Positions 1 through 7,625 of a stretch of 18,399 nucleotides of DNA are shown piece by piece; the stretch's first letter is position 1, and each line of letters opens with the position of its first letter. The DNA is from Nitrospirota bacterium. GTDB lineage: Bacteria > Nitrospirota > UBA9217. The stretch is taken from contig JALNZF010000043.1 in the NCBI GenBank assembly GCA_023229435.1, forward strand, positions 1-18,399, given 5' to 3'. The translations under genes were made by a program, and so were the position numbers. The notes under the pieces were generated by a model. That model searched no databases and was not told the DNA's origin. It saw nothing but the letters and a program-made list of their open reading frames with translations.

Positions 1-12
1 TCGTTCAGGACG

Positions 13-32
13 CGAAGGGGATGTGCAAAAAA
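13..32. repeat. 20-bp repeat, copy 1 (inverted relative to 4971-4990)
   Basis: These 20 bases are the exact reverse complement of 4971-4990, and similarity continues more weakly for about 10 bases on one side. Both copies lie outside genes (this one downstream of yggT). It looks like a member of an interspersed repeat family, cut by the window edge. Confidence 0.6.
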
Positions 33-81
33 CTATCGCCTCTTCCTTCTCCTGTCACCTTTCTTGCGTGCCCAGGAAATT

Positions 82-96
82 GGCGCGGGGAGCGCC
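82..96 (-). terminator. Hairpin just after yggT, possible weak terminator
   Basis: A 5-bp perfect stem (GGCGC/GCGCC) with a 5-base loop lies 6 bases beyond the yggT stop codon. There is no run of T after it, so intrinsic termination would be weak; it may only protect the 3' end. Confidence 0.25.
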
Positions 97-102
97 CATA
101 AC

Positions 103-402
103 TTACCCCATCGAGTTTCCGATGCGATAGAGCGTATTGATCAGCGCGTACTGCAGGAACAGAATAATAAGCGCGGCGATCAATGGCGAAAAATCGATCC
201 CTACTTTGTAAGGCGGAACAAGCTTGCGTATCGGCCTGAGCACTGGCTCGGTCATTTTTGTCAGGATCTGCACGATCGGGTTGTACGGGTCCGGGTTCAC
301 CCACGAGATGAGCGCCCTGATAATGATGACCCACATATAGATGTTCAGCGCGACATCAAGCACCTTGGCAATTCCCAGAACAACATTTCCAAATACAAAC
401 AT
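103..402 (-). CDS. yggT: YggT family integral membrane protein
   Basis: Small membrane protein of 99 residues. Two hydrophobic segments (about residues 5-30 and 70-90) flank a conserved polar stretch with WVNPDPYNP and a following L-x-P-I-R-K-L-VPP motif, the usual YggT layout. The biochemical role of the family is not settled; it is linked to envelope or osmotic functions and very often sits beside yggS and proC, as here. An upstream ATG at 447 would add 15 residues read from the intergenic repeat. I prefer the ATG at 402 because AGGAGG lies 5 bases before it. It is the last gene of the pgeF-yggS-proC-yggT run. Confidence 0.9.
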   Translation of the reverse strand: MFVFGNVVLGIAKVLDVALNIYMWVIIIRALISWVNPDPYNPIVQILTKMTEPVLRPIRKLVPPYKVGIDFSPLIAALIILFLQYALINTLYRIGNSMG

Positions 403-420
403 TGCGCCTCCTGTTTTTCC

Positions 421-476
421 TCCCAACTCCCAACTCCGAACTTCCAACTCCCAACTGCCCTACTTCCCCAACTCCC
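421..476. repeat. Heptad-phased repeat, proC-yggT junction
   Basis: Degenerate tandem units of 7 bp with consensus near AACTCCC on the plus strand, about eight units. It fills the 57-bp gap and runs into the last codons of proC, so the ProC ending RELGK and its TAG stop are encoded inside the repeat. Confidence 0.75.
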
Positions 477-1269
477 TGCTCCTTGCCGTCGCCGCCTCGA
501 CCGCGTTCATGAGCGTGGCGCGGAGCTTTCCCTTTTCAAGGGCATGAAGACCTTCGATGGTCGTCCCGCCGGGGGACGTGACCATGTCCCTGAGCTTGCC
601 GGGATGTTCCTTTGTCTCGAGCACCATCTTGGCCGCGCCGTACACGGTCTGGGCCGACAGCTCGAGCGCGAGCTGACGGGGCAGGCCCGCCTTCACCCCG
701 GCGTCGGACAATGCGTCAATGATCATGAACACATACGCCGGACCGCTGCCCGAGAGCCCGGTCACGGCATCCATGAGTTTTTCCTCCACGATCACCGCCC
801 TGCCAACCGAGTTAAAGATGCTCTGTGCCAGGGCAAGATCGCCGCTCGTCGCGTTCTTCCCGCCCGCAAGCGCCGCCGCGCCCGCAAGAACAAGCGCCGG
901 CGTGTTCGGCATCACGCGTACCACGTGGGAACTCTCCTTCAATGCCTTTTCTATCTTGGCGATCACGATGCCCGCGGCGATGGAGATAACGAGCTTTTTA
1001 TCATCAACAACAGCGACGATCTCCGCGAGGACCCGTTCGACCACCTGCGGCTTCACACAGAGGATGAGGATATCCGCCTCTCGCGCGGCCTCAACATTAC
1101 CCTTCTGCGCAACGCCATAGGTCATATGAAGATGCGCAAGCCTGTCTGCCGAAACATCAGTGACCAGGATCCGGTCCGGTTTCGTCGTTCCCGCCGCGAT
1201 CAAGCCCTTGATGAGCGCCTCGGCCATGTTCCCCCCGCCGATGAACGCGATCTTTTTATCTATCAACAT
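460..1269 (-). CDS. proC: Pyrroline-5-carboxylate reductase
   Basis: Catalyses the last step of proline synthesis, NAD(P)H-dependent reduction of 1-pyrroline-5-carboxylate, in the cytoplasm. The N-terminus shows a Rossmann dinucleotide-binding loop (IAFIGGGNMAEAL, residues 7-19). The family signatures VRVMPNTPALV, GLSGSGPAYVF and the C-terminal TSPGGTTIEGLHALEKG are all present. At 269 residues it matches the usual length. The ATG at 1269 is supported by GGAGG 5 bases upstream. It lies between yggS and yggT on the same strand with gaps of about 60 bp, consistent with one transcript. The final residues RELGK are encoded by an intergenic-type heptad repeat. Confidence 0.97.
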   Translation of the reverse strand: MLIDKKIAFIGGGNMAEALIKGLIAAGTTKPDRILVTDVSADRLAHLHMTYGVAQKGNVEAAREADILILCVKPQVVERVLAEIVAVVDDKKLVISIAAGIVIAKIEKALKESSHVVRVMPNTPALVLAGAAALAGGKNATSGDLALAQSIFNSVGRAVIVEEKLMDAVTGLSGSGPAYVFMIIDALSDAGVKAGLPRQLALELSAQTVYGAAKMVLETKEHPGKLRDMVTSPGGTTIEGLHALEKGKLRATLMNAVEAATARSRELGK

Positions 1270-1299
1270 GAGATCCTCCAGTAGCTTTCGCCGCCTTTC

Positions 1300-1331
1300 A
1301 CTCCACTCTCCGAACTCCGCACTCCGAACTT
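1300..1331. repeat. Heptad-phased repeat, yggS-proC junction
   Basis: Four to five degenerate 7-bp units (ACTCCGA-type on the plus strand) fill the short gap directly after the yggS stop codon. Same class as the repeats at 421-476 and 13244-13277. Confidence 0.7.
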
Positions 1332-2018
1332 TTAACCCCTCTCCCCGAATATCGCCGTCCCCACCCGGACCAGGGTAGCCCCCTCTTCAATGGCAACCGC
1401 GAAATCCCCGCTCATCCCCATCGAGAGCTCCCGCATGAATACGCCGGGAATATTCTCCCGTACAATGCTTTCGGCCAGCTCCCGCAGAACAGAGAAATAA
1501 GGCCTTGAGTCTTCAGGATTCTCCGAGAACGGTGGAATGGTCATCAGGCCTTGAATGGTGATGTTGCCATGTTTCGCGATCTCCCTCACGAGAGCGGGGG
1601 CGTTCTTTACTGCCATGCCGGCCTTGCTCGCCTCTCCCGCGATATTCACTTCGACCAGAACGTTCTGCACCTTCCCGAGCTTCGCGGCCTGTTTATCGAT
1701 CTCCGCCGCGAGTTCCCGGTTGTCCACTGAATGGATCAGGTCAAAAAGCCTCACCGCGTGTCTGGCCTTGTTTACCTGCAGGTGGCCGATCAAATGCCAG
1801 CTCGCGACACTGCCGAGTGTTTCGATCTTCTCCTTCGCTTCCTGCACACGGTTCTCGCCGAGGATTGCCGCTCCCGCGTCAACAGCCTCTTTGATCCGCT
1901 CATGATCAATGGTTTTCGTCACCACCACGAGCCTGACGGCCGCCGGATCGCGACCCGCGCGCTTCGCAGCGGATGCGATCCTGTCCTTCACCGTCTTGAT
2001 GTTGTCCGCTATCGACAT
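1332..2018 (-). CDS. yggS: YggS/PLPBP family pyridoxal phosphate homeostasis protein
   Basis: PLP-binding single-domain protein related to the alanine racemase N-terminal barrel. The family has no known enzyme activity and affects vitamin B6 and amino/keto acid balance. The PLP lysine is K35 in VVVTKT, the position expected from E. coli YggS. Further family motifs are GENRVQEAKEK, WHLIGHLQVNKAR, GLMTIPP, the phosphate-loop MGMSGDF and RVGTAIFGERG. Length is 228 residues, normal for the family. An upstream ATG at 2063 would add 15 residues translated from a 10-bp-period repeat, so I chose the ATG at 2018, which has AGGT 4 bases upstream. Its neighbours proC and yggT are classic partners. Confidence 0.96.
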   Translation of the reverse strand: MSIADNIKTVKDRIASAAKRAGRDPAAVRLVVVTKTIDHERIKEAVDAGAAILGENRVQEAKEKIETLGSVASWHLIGHLQVNKARHAVRLFDLIHSVDNRELAAEIDKQAAKLGKVQNVLVEVNIAGEASKAGMAVKNAPALVREIAKHGNITIQGLMTIPPFSENPEDSRPYFSVLRELAESIVRENIPGVFMRELSMGMSGDFAVAIEEGATLVRVGTAIFGERG

Positions 2019-2036
2019 ATTACCTGCAAACCCATT

Positions 2037-2070
2037 TAACCACGGATGAACACGGATTGACACCGATTTA
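2037..2070. repeat. 10-bp-period intergenic repeat
   Basis: Three degenerate units of about 10 bp (ACCACGGATGA / ACACGGATTG / ACACCGATTT) lie just upstream of yggS. This motif type is familiar from intergenic regions of many environmental bacterial genomes. It creates a spurious N-terminal extension of yggS. Confidence 0.6.
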
Positions 2071-2103
2071 GAAATTCAAATAAGTTCATATATGGTTTGT
2101 TCA

Positions 2104-2132
2104 CATCTGCGATAATCTGCGCAATCTGCGGA
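2104..2132. repeat. 9-bp-period intergenic repeat
   Basis: Three units of ATCTGCGNA-type sequence just downstream of the pgeF stop. A related nonad repeat built on CTCTGCG occurs at 14924-14953. No coding function is seen. Confidence 0.6.
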
Positions 2133-2143
2133 TAGTAAATCTT

Positions 2144-2932
2144 TTACGGTTTTATCATGATCACCGACAGCATCCTGCCGGTCCTGCCCTCGGCGCGGAA
2201 TGAATAGAACAGGTCGCGCCTGCATGACGTGCAGAGTCCGAGCGCATGCACATTCTGTTCAGCCAGTCCGATCTGCAGCAGCTCCAGTTTGTTTGCCTTT
2301 ACCAGGTCAAGACTCCAGCGGTCATTCCCGCGCGGAGTGGAGACCTCGGTCCAGAACGAGAATGCCTCCCTGACCCGCTCCATCACGATTTCGTCCACCT
2401 CGTAGCATTCTGGCCCGATGGCCGGTCCGATCGCCGCGATCAATTGCGCGGGTTCTGATCCGAATTCTTCGTGCATTCGGTGAACGGCCTTCTGGACGAT
2501 CTTTTTTACGGTGCTCTTCCAGCCGGCATGCACGGCGGCCACGGCGGGCTTCATTGGATCGAACAGCAGGACCGGCACGCAGTCAGCGGTCTCGACGCCG
2601 ATGGCGATCCCCGGCACATCGGTTATCAGGGCATCGGCACGAACAATGCGGACATCCCGGACGTTCAAGTCGTCCACCGTGACGATATTTTCACCGTGCA
2701 CCTGTTCCACGGTCACCACCCGGTCAATACAGATCCCGAAAGCGCTTGCCACCGTTTTCCAGTCATCCGGATGCCTGGTGCCGTTGTTCCTTGCGCCCAG
2801 CCCGCCCTGCCTCGTGGTAAAGGCATGGATCATCCCGGTTGCCTTGTCGAGTGCTGGGATCGAAAAAAATTCATCACCCCCGGCCTTACCGGAATCAGCG
2901 CATTTTTTTTGATGTGGTTTAACGGTATTCAT
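2144..2932 (-). CDS. pgeF: Peptidoglycan editing factor / purine nucleoside phosphorylase (YfiH, laccase domain)
   Basis: Member of the YfiH/PgeF/LACC1 family: copper-independent purine nucleoside phosphorylase/adenosine deaminase activity in some members, and removal of mis-incorporated residues from muropeptide precursors in E. coli. The metal site His-Cys-His is intact: H79 in EQVHG, C118 in TADCVPVLLFD and H135 in VHAGWKSTVKK. The C-terminal CTSC...FYSFRAEGRTGRM signature is also present. Length 262 residues is typical. The ATG at 2932 has no good ribosome binding site, and the preceding in-frame codon is TAG, so no upstream start is possible. It precedes yggS on the same strand. Confidence 0.93.
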   Translation of the reverse strand: MNTVKPHQKKCADSGKAGGDEFFSIPALDKATGMIHAFTTRQGGLGARNNGTRHPDDWKTVASAFGICIDRVVTVEQVHGENIVTVDDLNVRDVRIVRADALITDVPGIAIGVETADCVPVLLFDPMKPAVAAVHAGWKSTVKKIVQKAVHRMHEEFGSEPAQLIAAIGPAIGPECYEVDEIVMERVREAFSFWTEVSTPRGNDRWSLDLVKANKLELLQIGLAEQNVHALGLCTSCRRDLFYSFRAEGRTGRMLSVIMIKP

Positions 2933-2949
2933 CTATGATAGTCATCATG

Positions 2950-3032
2950 CAGGGTTCAGGGTTCATGGCTTTCCAACTTTGAACGGCTCGACCGAGTTCG
3001 CCGAAGTCCGTGAACAGGGAACCTTGAACCTG
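2950..3032. repeat. Heptad-phased inverted repeat, radical SAM-pgeF junction
   Basis: The left arm (2950-2966) contains two AGGGTTC units and the right arm (3011-3032) contains related units in reverse complement, separated by about 44 bp. This makes an imperfect palindrome between the radical SAM stop codon and pgeF. Confidence 0.55.
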
Positions 3033-3037
3033 AGCAG

Positions 3038-4765
3038 TTACCTGCATACACCGCAGGTCTTGCACGAGCCGACCTTGCACGGCGGCGTGAATTTCTCCAC
3101 CAGCGCCCGCTGCTGCTCGTTGATAAGATATTCTTTTCTCACACCGATGTCAATAAAATCCCAGGGCAGACGCTCATCGAACTCGCGCCGTCGATGCACA
3201 TAAAAATCCGTATCGATCGCGGTTGTTTTCGCCGCCTTTTTCCAGTCCCCGCCGTTCTGATGCGCGGCCGTGATCAGTCTTCCGATCCTCCGGTCGCCGC
3301 GCGCGAGCAGCGCCTGAATATACTCCCACTTCGGAAGGTCGTGAATGATGTTCATGTTCCCGATCGTCCTTACCGCCTTTTCAAGCGAGCGCAGCTTTTT
3401 GTTCAGGTTTTCGACTGTCTCCATCGGCTCCCACTGGAACGGCGTGAACGGCTTCGGGACAAAGGAGTTCACCGAGAGCGTGATCCTGCCGATCCTGCCG
3501 AGAGGCCTGGCGTGTGTAAGCTGAATTTCATGCACGGCGAGGGCGAGCCTGATGATCGCGTCCACATCGTCCGGGGTTTCCGTCGGCAGTCCGACAATGA
3601 AATACAGCTTGAGGTTGGGGATGTCATGGCGAAAGACCATATCGGCGGCGTGAAGGATATCTTTTTCCGTAATGCCTTTGTTTATCACGTTGCGAAGCCG
3701 CTCAGATCCCGCCTCGGGGGCGATCGAGATGGTCTTGTGTCCGCTCTTCGCGAGCCGTTCGATCAGCGTCTCGCTGACCGAGTCAGCGCGCAGCGATGAG
3801 ACCGAGACGCCCCCCTCGATCCGCGCGCAGAGATCGTCGATATCGGGATAGTCGGACAAAGCGGCGCCCACGAGTCCGATCCTGCCGCAGAGGTCGTCCG
3901 CCTTGCTTGCCTGCTCACCGGCTTTATCGATGCTCAGGTTGCGGGGAGGGAGATACAGGTAACCCGCCATGCAGAACCGGCAGTGCCTGCCGCATCCCCG
4001 GGTGATCTCCGACAGATAGCGGTCGCTGAACTCGGTATTCGGGGTAAGGATGACGGTTGCCGCCGGCGCCTTGTCGAAGTCTTTGACCGTCCTCTTGACG
4101 ATGCGGTCGGGAGCAGCAAGTTCAAGGTTCTTGCGTTCCTTGATCGTCCCGTCCTCATGATACATGACCTCGTAAAACTCCGGCACGTAGACGCCGGGGA
4201 TCCTGCTGAGCGCGATCAGAAGCTCCCGCCGCCCTTTCCCCCTGTTCTTCCTGTACACATCAATGAACTCTCCCACGACTTCTTCACCCTCCCCCACGAT
4301 GGCGAGATCGATGAAGTCCGTGAGCGGCTCAGGGTTGAAAAAAGCGCAGATCCCGCCGAGGATCACCAGCGGATCGTCCCCGGTCCGTTTGCGTTTGTCC
4401 GCGGGTATGCCGGAGAGGCGCAGCATCGTGAGCACATTAACATAGTCCTGTTCAAAGGACACGGAGAAGGCCAGGATGTCGAACGTCCTCACCATTCGCT
4501 TGCTCTCGAGGCAGAACAGTTTTGTGCCGGTCTTTACATACTCTTCAGCATCATCCTCATCAGGCAGGAACACACGTTCACACGCAGTGTCGGGACGGTT
4601 GTTCAGTAGGGAGTAGATCTGGTGCACGCCGAGGTTCGACATGCCGATAGGGTAGGTATTGGGATAGGCCAGCGCGACCGTTACTTCAGCGTCCCGGGCC
4701 TTCACGATCGTTCCGCGCTCCGCCGCGAGCAGGGCATCGACTTTTTCCTTGAGCTTCCTGGACAT
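3038..4765 (-). CDS. TIGR03960-type radical SAM protein, B12-binding-like N-terminus
   Basis: Radical SAM enzyme of 575 residues. The 4Fe-4S/SAM motif CGRHCRFC (C258, C262, C265; CX3CX2C) opens the barrel, preceded by ITRG and followed by AGYLYLPPR. The N-terminus (VTVALAYPNTYPIGMSNLG, LAFSVSFEQDY, LGGICAFFNPEPL, IVGEGEE) has the pattern of the cobalamin-binding-like domain in the TIGR03960 family. The extreme C-terminus carries an extra Cys cluster (C563, C568, C571, C574) that could hold another metal site. The family is often fused to or encoded beside a DUF2344 protein and RNase G; neither is seen here. Substrate is unknown. The ATG at 4765 has no Shine-Dalgarno but lies 6 bp from a TATAAT box. 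Confidence 0.9.
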   Translation of the reverse strand: MSRKLKEKVDALLAAERGTIVKARDAEVTVALAYPNTYPIGMSNLGVHQIYSLLNNRPDTACERVFLPDEDDAEEYVKTGTKLFCLESKRMVRTFDILAFSVSFEQDYVNVLTMLRLSGIPADKRKRTGDDPLVILGGICAFFNPEPLTDFIDLAIVGEGEEVVGEFIDVYRKNRGKGRRELLIALSRIPGVYVPEFYEVMYHEDGTIKERKNLELAAPDRIVKRTVKDFDKAPAATVILTPNTEFSDRYLSEITRGCGRHCRFCMAGYLYLPPRNLSIDKAGEQASKADDLCGRIGLVGAALSDYPDIDDLCARIEGGVSVSSLRADSVSETLIERLAKSGHKTISIAPEAGSERLRNVINKGITEKDILHAADMVFRHDIPNLKLYFIVGLPTETPDDVDAIIRLALAVHEIQLTHARPLGRIGRITLSVNSFVPKPFTPFQWEPMETVENLNKKLRSLEKAVRTIGNMNIIHDLPKWEYIQALLARGDRRIGRLITAAHQNGGDWKKAAKTTAIDTDFYVHRRREFDERLPWDFIDIGVRKEYLINEQQRALVEKFTPPCKVGSCKTCGVCR

Positions 4766-4771
4766 GGAGGG

Positions 4772-4801
4772 ATTATACTATAGCCGGGACGCCGCGCGCA
4801 A
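4772..4801 (-). promoter_or_regulatory. Sigma70-type promoter abutting the radical SAM start codon
   Basis: A perfect -10 box TATAAT (4777-4772, minus strand) lies 18 bp downstream of TTGCGC (4801-4796), a 4/6 match to the -35 consensus. The -10 box ends only 6 bases before the ATG, so transcription should begin at or next to the start codon, which implies a leaderless message. Confidence 0.5.
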
Positions 4802-4970
4802 AACAATTCGGGCAGGATTTTTTGTTCATCCCCGGCATGAAGAAAAAAGAACCTGGACACTGAAGGGGCGGATTTACTTATGATAACGGCGGATAAAAAA
4901 TGAGGGTCTTCCGGGTTTTGTGTGGGTTGCTTTTATCTGACCTTAACTCAGATCATGAGGAGGAGATCAT

Positions 4971-4990
4971 TTTTTTGCACATCCCCTTCG
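4971..4990. repeat. 20-bp repeat, copy 2
   Basis: Exact reverse complement of 13-32. It is followed on the plus strand by a GC-rich tract rich in short inverted repeats, suggesting an interspersed non-coding element. Confidence 0.6.
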
Positions 4991-5173
4991 TGCGGGGTTG
5001 GAGTAAAGCTTTTTGGTTCTGCCTTTCCCCTGCGCCGGGTAGCTCTGACGCGAGAGACGCGCATAGCAATGCTGCACAGATCGTTGTTGCGAGAACAAGA
5101 CAAGGCAGACACGGCCGAGCCCTTTTTTAAAGGGCGAGGGTGGAGTGCTGCGAGACCTGCATATCAGGGCTGA

Positions 5174-5362
5174 GGTACTGTATATGCCCGGCATGCACAG
5201 CCTGCCCTCGAATGCCTTAATCGGGGGCGGCCGAGTGATGAGCTGCCCAAAAAAATTGATGCACACGTGGAACAAGTGCCAACAGAGATAACCTTCAGAA
5301 AACAGATTGTTCCGGAAGACCCGGTTTTCTTGAGAGGGGATAGAGAAATAGTGAAGAGATGA
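5174..5362 (+). pseudogene. Possible decayed C-terminal coding remnant
   Basis: Plus-strand frame without an ATG, opening directly after a TGA at 5171 and ending at TGA 5360-5362. Its translation (containing ALECLNRGRPSDELPKKID and TEITFRKQIVPEDP) has a protein-like charged and hydrophobic balance and AGA-rich codon use unlike the GC-rich neighbours. The same frame is open upstream of the TGA back to about 4922, but that part looks non-coding. I do not recognise a family, and chance is a serious alternative. Confidence 0.2.
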
Positions 5363-5401
5363 TCCGAAAGAAATCCGCTTCCCATCAGGATGGCGCTGAA
5401 T

Positions 5402-7405
5402 TCATTTCCCGTCCAGGATCGCCCGCACCTTCCGCAAAAGATCGTTCATCAGTATCGGCTTGTAAATAACGTTCAAGCCCTTTTCCATCAGCCCTTTTTG
5501 ACCCATGATATCGGCGGCATATCCGCTGAGGAACAACGACTTGATGTCGGGCTCGAAGATCCTGATCTTATCATAGGTCTCCTTTCCGTTCTTTTTCGGC
5601 ATCATAAAGTCAAGAAGGAGCAGTTTGATCGCGCCCCGGTTGGCCATGAACTTTTTGACGGCATCCTCCCCGTTTTCCGCCTGAATTACGGTATAGCCGA
5701 ACTGCGTGAGAACGCTGGTGATCAAATTTCTCACGGTCTCATCGTCCTCGGCAACGAGGATGGTCTCCGTGCCTCCTGTGACTTCAGGCAGATCGACCGA
5801 TGGTGTTCCTTCCCTCTCCCGTGGCGCGACGGGCAGATAAATCTTGAGCGTGGTCCCCCTTCCGATCTCGCTTTCAACCTCGACAAAGCCGTTGTGCTGT
5901 TTGATGATGCCGTAGACCATGGCCAGTCCAAGGCCCGTGCCCCTGCCCACCTCTTTTGTCGTGAAAAAGGGTTCGAAGATCCTCTCCCGGGTCTTCTGAT
6001 CCATACCCATGCCCGAGTCCGTGACCATCAGCTGGACATACGTCCCGGGTGTGCGGATATCGTGGGCGTTTGCCAGGTCCTCGTCCAGGTCAATACGCTG
6101 GGTTTCTATATACAGGTATCCGCCGTCCGGCATGGCGTCGCGAGCATTGGTCACGAGGTTCATCAGCAGCTGCTCGAGTTGCCCGGCATCCGCAAGGACC
6201 GTTACATCCTTATCGGTCAGGATGCACTTGAACTCCACGTCCTCGCCGATGAGCCTCGCGAGGAATCGCTCCACTTTCATGATAATGTCGTTCAGGTTGA
6301 CCCGCTGGGGATTCAGTACCTGCTTTCTGCCGTAGGCGAGCAGACCCTGGGTCAGGCTTGCCGCCCGGTTGGCCGAGGAGAGGATCTGATCAACATGGTG
6401 CCTGAGCGGGTCGTCATCCCTCATTTTCATCTGCAAAAGGCTTCCGTATCCGATGATCGCGGTCAGGATATTATTGAAGTCGTGGGAGATTCCACCGGCA
6501 AGGGTCCCGATGGATTCCATCTTCTGCGACTGGCGGAGCTGGTCTTCAAGCCGTTTCCGTTCCGAAATGTCGATGCCCACTCCCACAAGATACGGCTTGT
6601 CGTTCATGATCATCCGGAATCCATTCAGCATGAACGATATGGATAAGCCGTTCTTCGTAACCATTGTTGCTTCAACCGAGGCGCTGCCGCTGCGAAACAC
6701 CTCTTGTATCTTGCTGCTGACCAGTTCCCGATCTTCCCGGAAAAAATCGAGCGCATTCTTGTTTGTCATCTCTTCTGGTGAATAACCGAACACCTCTTGA
6801 AAATTTTTATTCCATCGAATTACGTTCCCCGACTCATCAATGATATAGAACAGCCCGGGCAGGCTGTCGATGACCGCATCGGAGAATTTCTTCTCCTCCA
6901 GCAGCGCCCCCTCTACCTTCTTCTGCTCGGTGACGTCGCGGGTTATCCCGAGAAGGGCGATGATCTCATCCTTGTCGTTGCGAAGGGGGACAGCATGGGT
7001 ATCGAGCCAAAGCTGCCTGCCCTTGATGCCGGTCATCTTGAAGGTCAGGGTACCCGGCTTGCCCTGAAAGACCTCTTCCGTAAGTTTCCTGAAGGCCTCG
7101 CGATATTCCGGCGCAATGAGGGGGAAGATCGATTTGCCCTTGGCCTGATCGAGCGAATCCACCTGGATCATCTCCAGTCCCGCGCGGTTCATCATGATCA
7201 GGGTTCCGTCGGAAGCAACGAGCTTGACGCATTCCGGCTCGGTCTCAATAATGGTCTGAAGAAAATTTTTGCTATCGCTGAGCGCGGTTTCCACCTGGGT
7301 GCGGTCCGGAGGGTCATTCACCGGGGGAAATTCCCGGGGCACGGCGCCGGTATTCCTGGAACCGTCATGGGGATCGTGGGCAGGATGTTTTTTTTTCTCT
7401 GTCAT
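5402..7405 (-). CDS. Soluble PAS-PAS hybrid sensor histidine kinase with C-terminal receiver
   Basis: Hybrid two-component kinase of 667 residues with no transmembrane segment, so probably cytoplasmic. Domains in order: PAS 1 (about 42-162), PAS 2 (about 172-285), a HisKA phosphoacceptor domain with H308 in GGISHDFNNILTAIIGY, and a HATPase_c domain with N-box NLVTNARDAM (416-425), G1 DSGMG (463-467) and G2 GRGTGLGLA (487-495). A receiver domain follows (about 548-665) with acidic pocket E553-D555, phosphoacceptor D599 in LLLDFMMP and K649. The lack of a partner output protein suggests phosphorelay to an unlinked Hpt or regulator. The start at 7405 has no good ribosome binding site. A hairpin lies in the leader at 7435-7460. 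Signal unknown. Confidence 0.93.
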   Translation of the reverse strand: MTEKKKHPAHDPHDGSRNTGAVPREFPPVNDPPDRTQVETALSDSKNFLQTIIETEPECVKLVASDGTLIMMNRAGLEMIQVDSLDQAKGKSIFPLIAPEYREAFRKLTEEVFQGKPGTLTFKMTGIKGRQLWLDTHAVPLRNDKDEIIALLGITRDVTEQKKVEGALLEEKKFSDAVIDSLPGLFYIIDESGNVIRWNKNFQEVFGYSPEEMTNKNALDFFREDRELVSSKIQEVFRSGSASVEATMVTKNGLSISFMLNGFRMIMNDKPYLVGVGIDISERKRLEDQLRQSQKMESIGTLAGGISHDFNNILTAIIGYGSLLQMKMRDDDPLRHHVDQILSSANRAASLTQGLLAYGRKQVLNPQRVNLNDIIMKVERFLARLIGEDVEFKCILTDKDVTVLADAGQLEQLLMNLVTNARDAMPDGGYLYIETQRIDLDEDLANAHDIRTPGTYVQLMVTDSGMGMDQKTRERIFEPFFTTKEVGRGTGLGLAMVYGIIKQHNGFVEVESEIGRGTTLKIYLPVAPREREGTPSVDLPEVTGGTETILVAEDDETVRNLITSVLTQFGYTVIQAENGEDAVKKFMANRGAIKLLLLDFMMPKKNGKETYDKIRIFEPDIKSLFLSGYAADIMGQKGLMEKGLNVIYKPILMNDLLRKVRAILDGK

Positions 7406-7625
7406 TGGGGACCACGTTCATGCACGATGCGCGGGGGTCTCTCCGCTTGCCGGAAGACCCGAAGCGCGTCGATCCCTGCTCACGGTAAATCTGGACAATG
7501 CGTCTATAACCACCTAAAGTATACCAAAAAAGCGGACGGGAATGTATTCTTTCGATGGATTCATGATCAATGACGATGGTTCTTCCCTTCCGTCATTCCT
7601 CGCGAGGCATCACCGGCTGCCAAAC
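7406..7625 (-). promoter_or_regulatory. Leader region of the hybrid kinase, with hairpin at 7435-7460
   Basis: The 220-bp gap upstream of the kinase includes a stem of 9 bp with one bulged base (arms 7435-7445 and 7451-7460, loop CTTGC), ending 30 bases before the start codon. A TATACT box on the minus strand is a candidate -10, but no convincing -35 accompanies it. No riboswitch class was recognised. Confidence 0.25.

Larger units (their letters stand above)
4802..5401. other. 636-bp region without a convincing gene
   Basis: Between the radical SAM start (4765) and the kinase stop (5402) I see no gene I can support. It holds the promoter at 4772-4801, the second copy of the 20-bp repeat (4971-4990), a 7-bp palindrome GCCCTTT/AAAGGGC with a 3-base loop (5119-5135) and a plus-strand reading frame that could be a decayed coding end (5174-5362). 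Short open frames on both strands have no recognisable family. Confidence 0.5.

Noticed and set aside
421..476. CRISPR-like array
   Set aside because: The repeats are 7 bp, contiguous and degenerate, with no spacers of constant length and no cas genes nearby.
64..1284. 406-residue plus-strand open frame opposite yggT and proC
   Set aside because: Antisense shadow of two well-identified genes; Arg/His-rich translation with no family features.
5119..5135. Intrinsic terminator at the GCCCTTT/AAAGGGC palindrome
   Set aside because: No T-run follows on either strand outside the stem and no gene ends nearby on either side.
5164..5385. 73-residue minus-strand open frame in the 636-bp gap
   Set aside because: No ribosome binding site or family; Ser/Cys-rich composition suggests non-coding sequence.
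5390..6646. 418-residue plus-strand open frame
   Set aside because: Antisense to the kinase and receiver domains, whose motifs are intact; no recognisable protein features of its own.
7406..7625. c-di-GMP (GEMM) riboswitch in the kinase leader
   Set aside because: Only a short hairpin is present; the conserved GEMM core and tetraloop receptor were not found.
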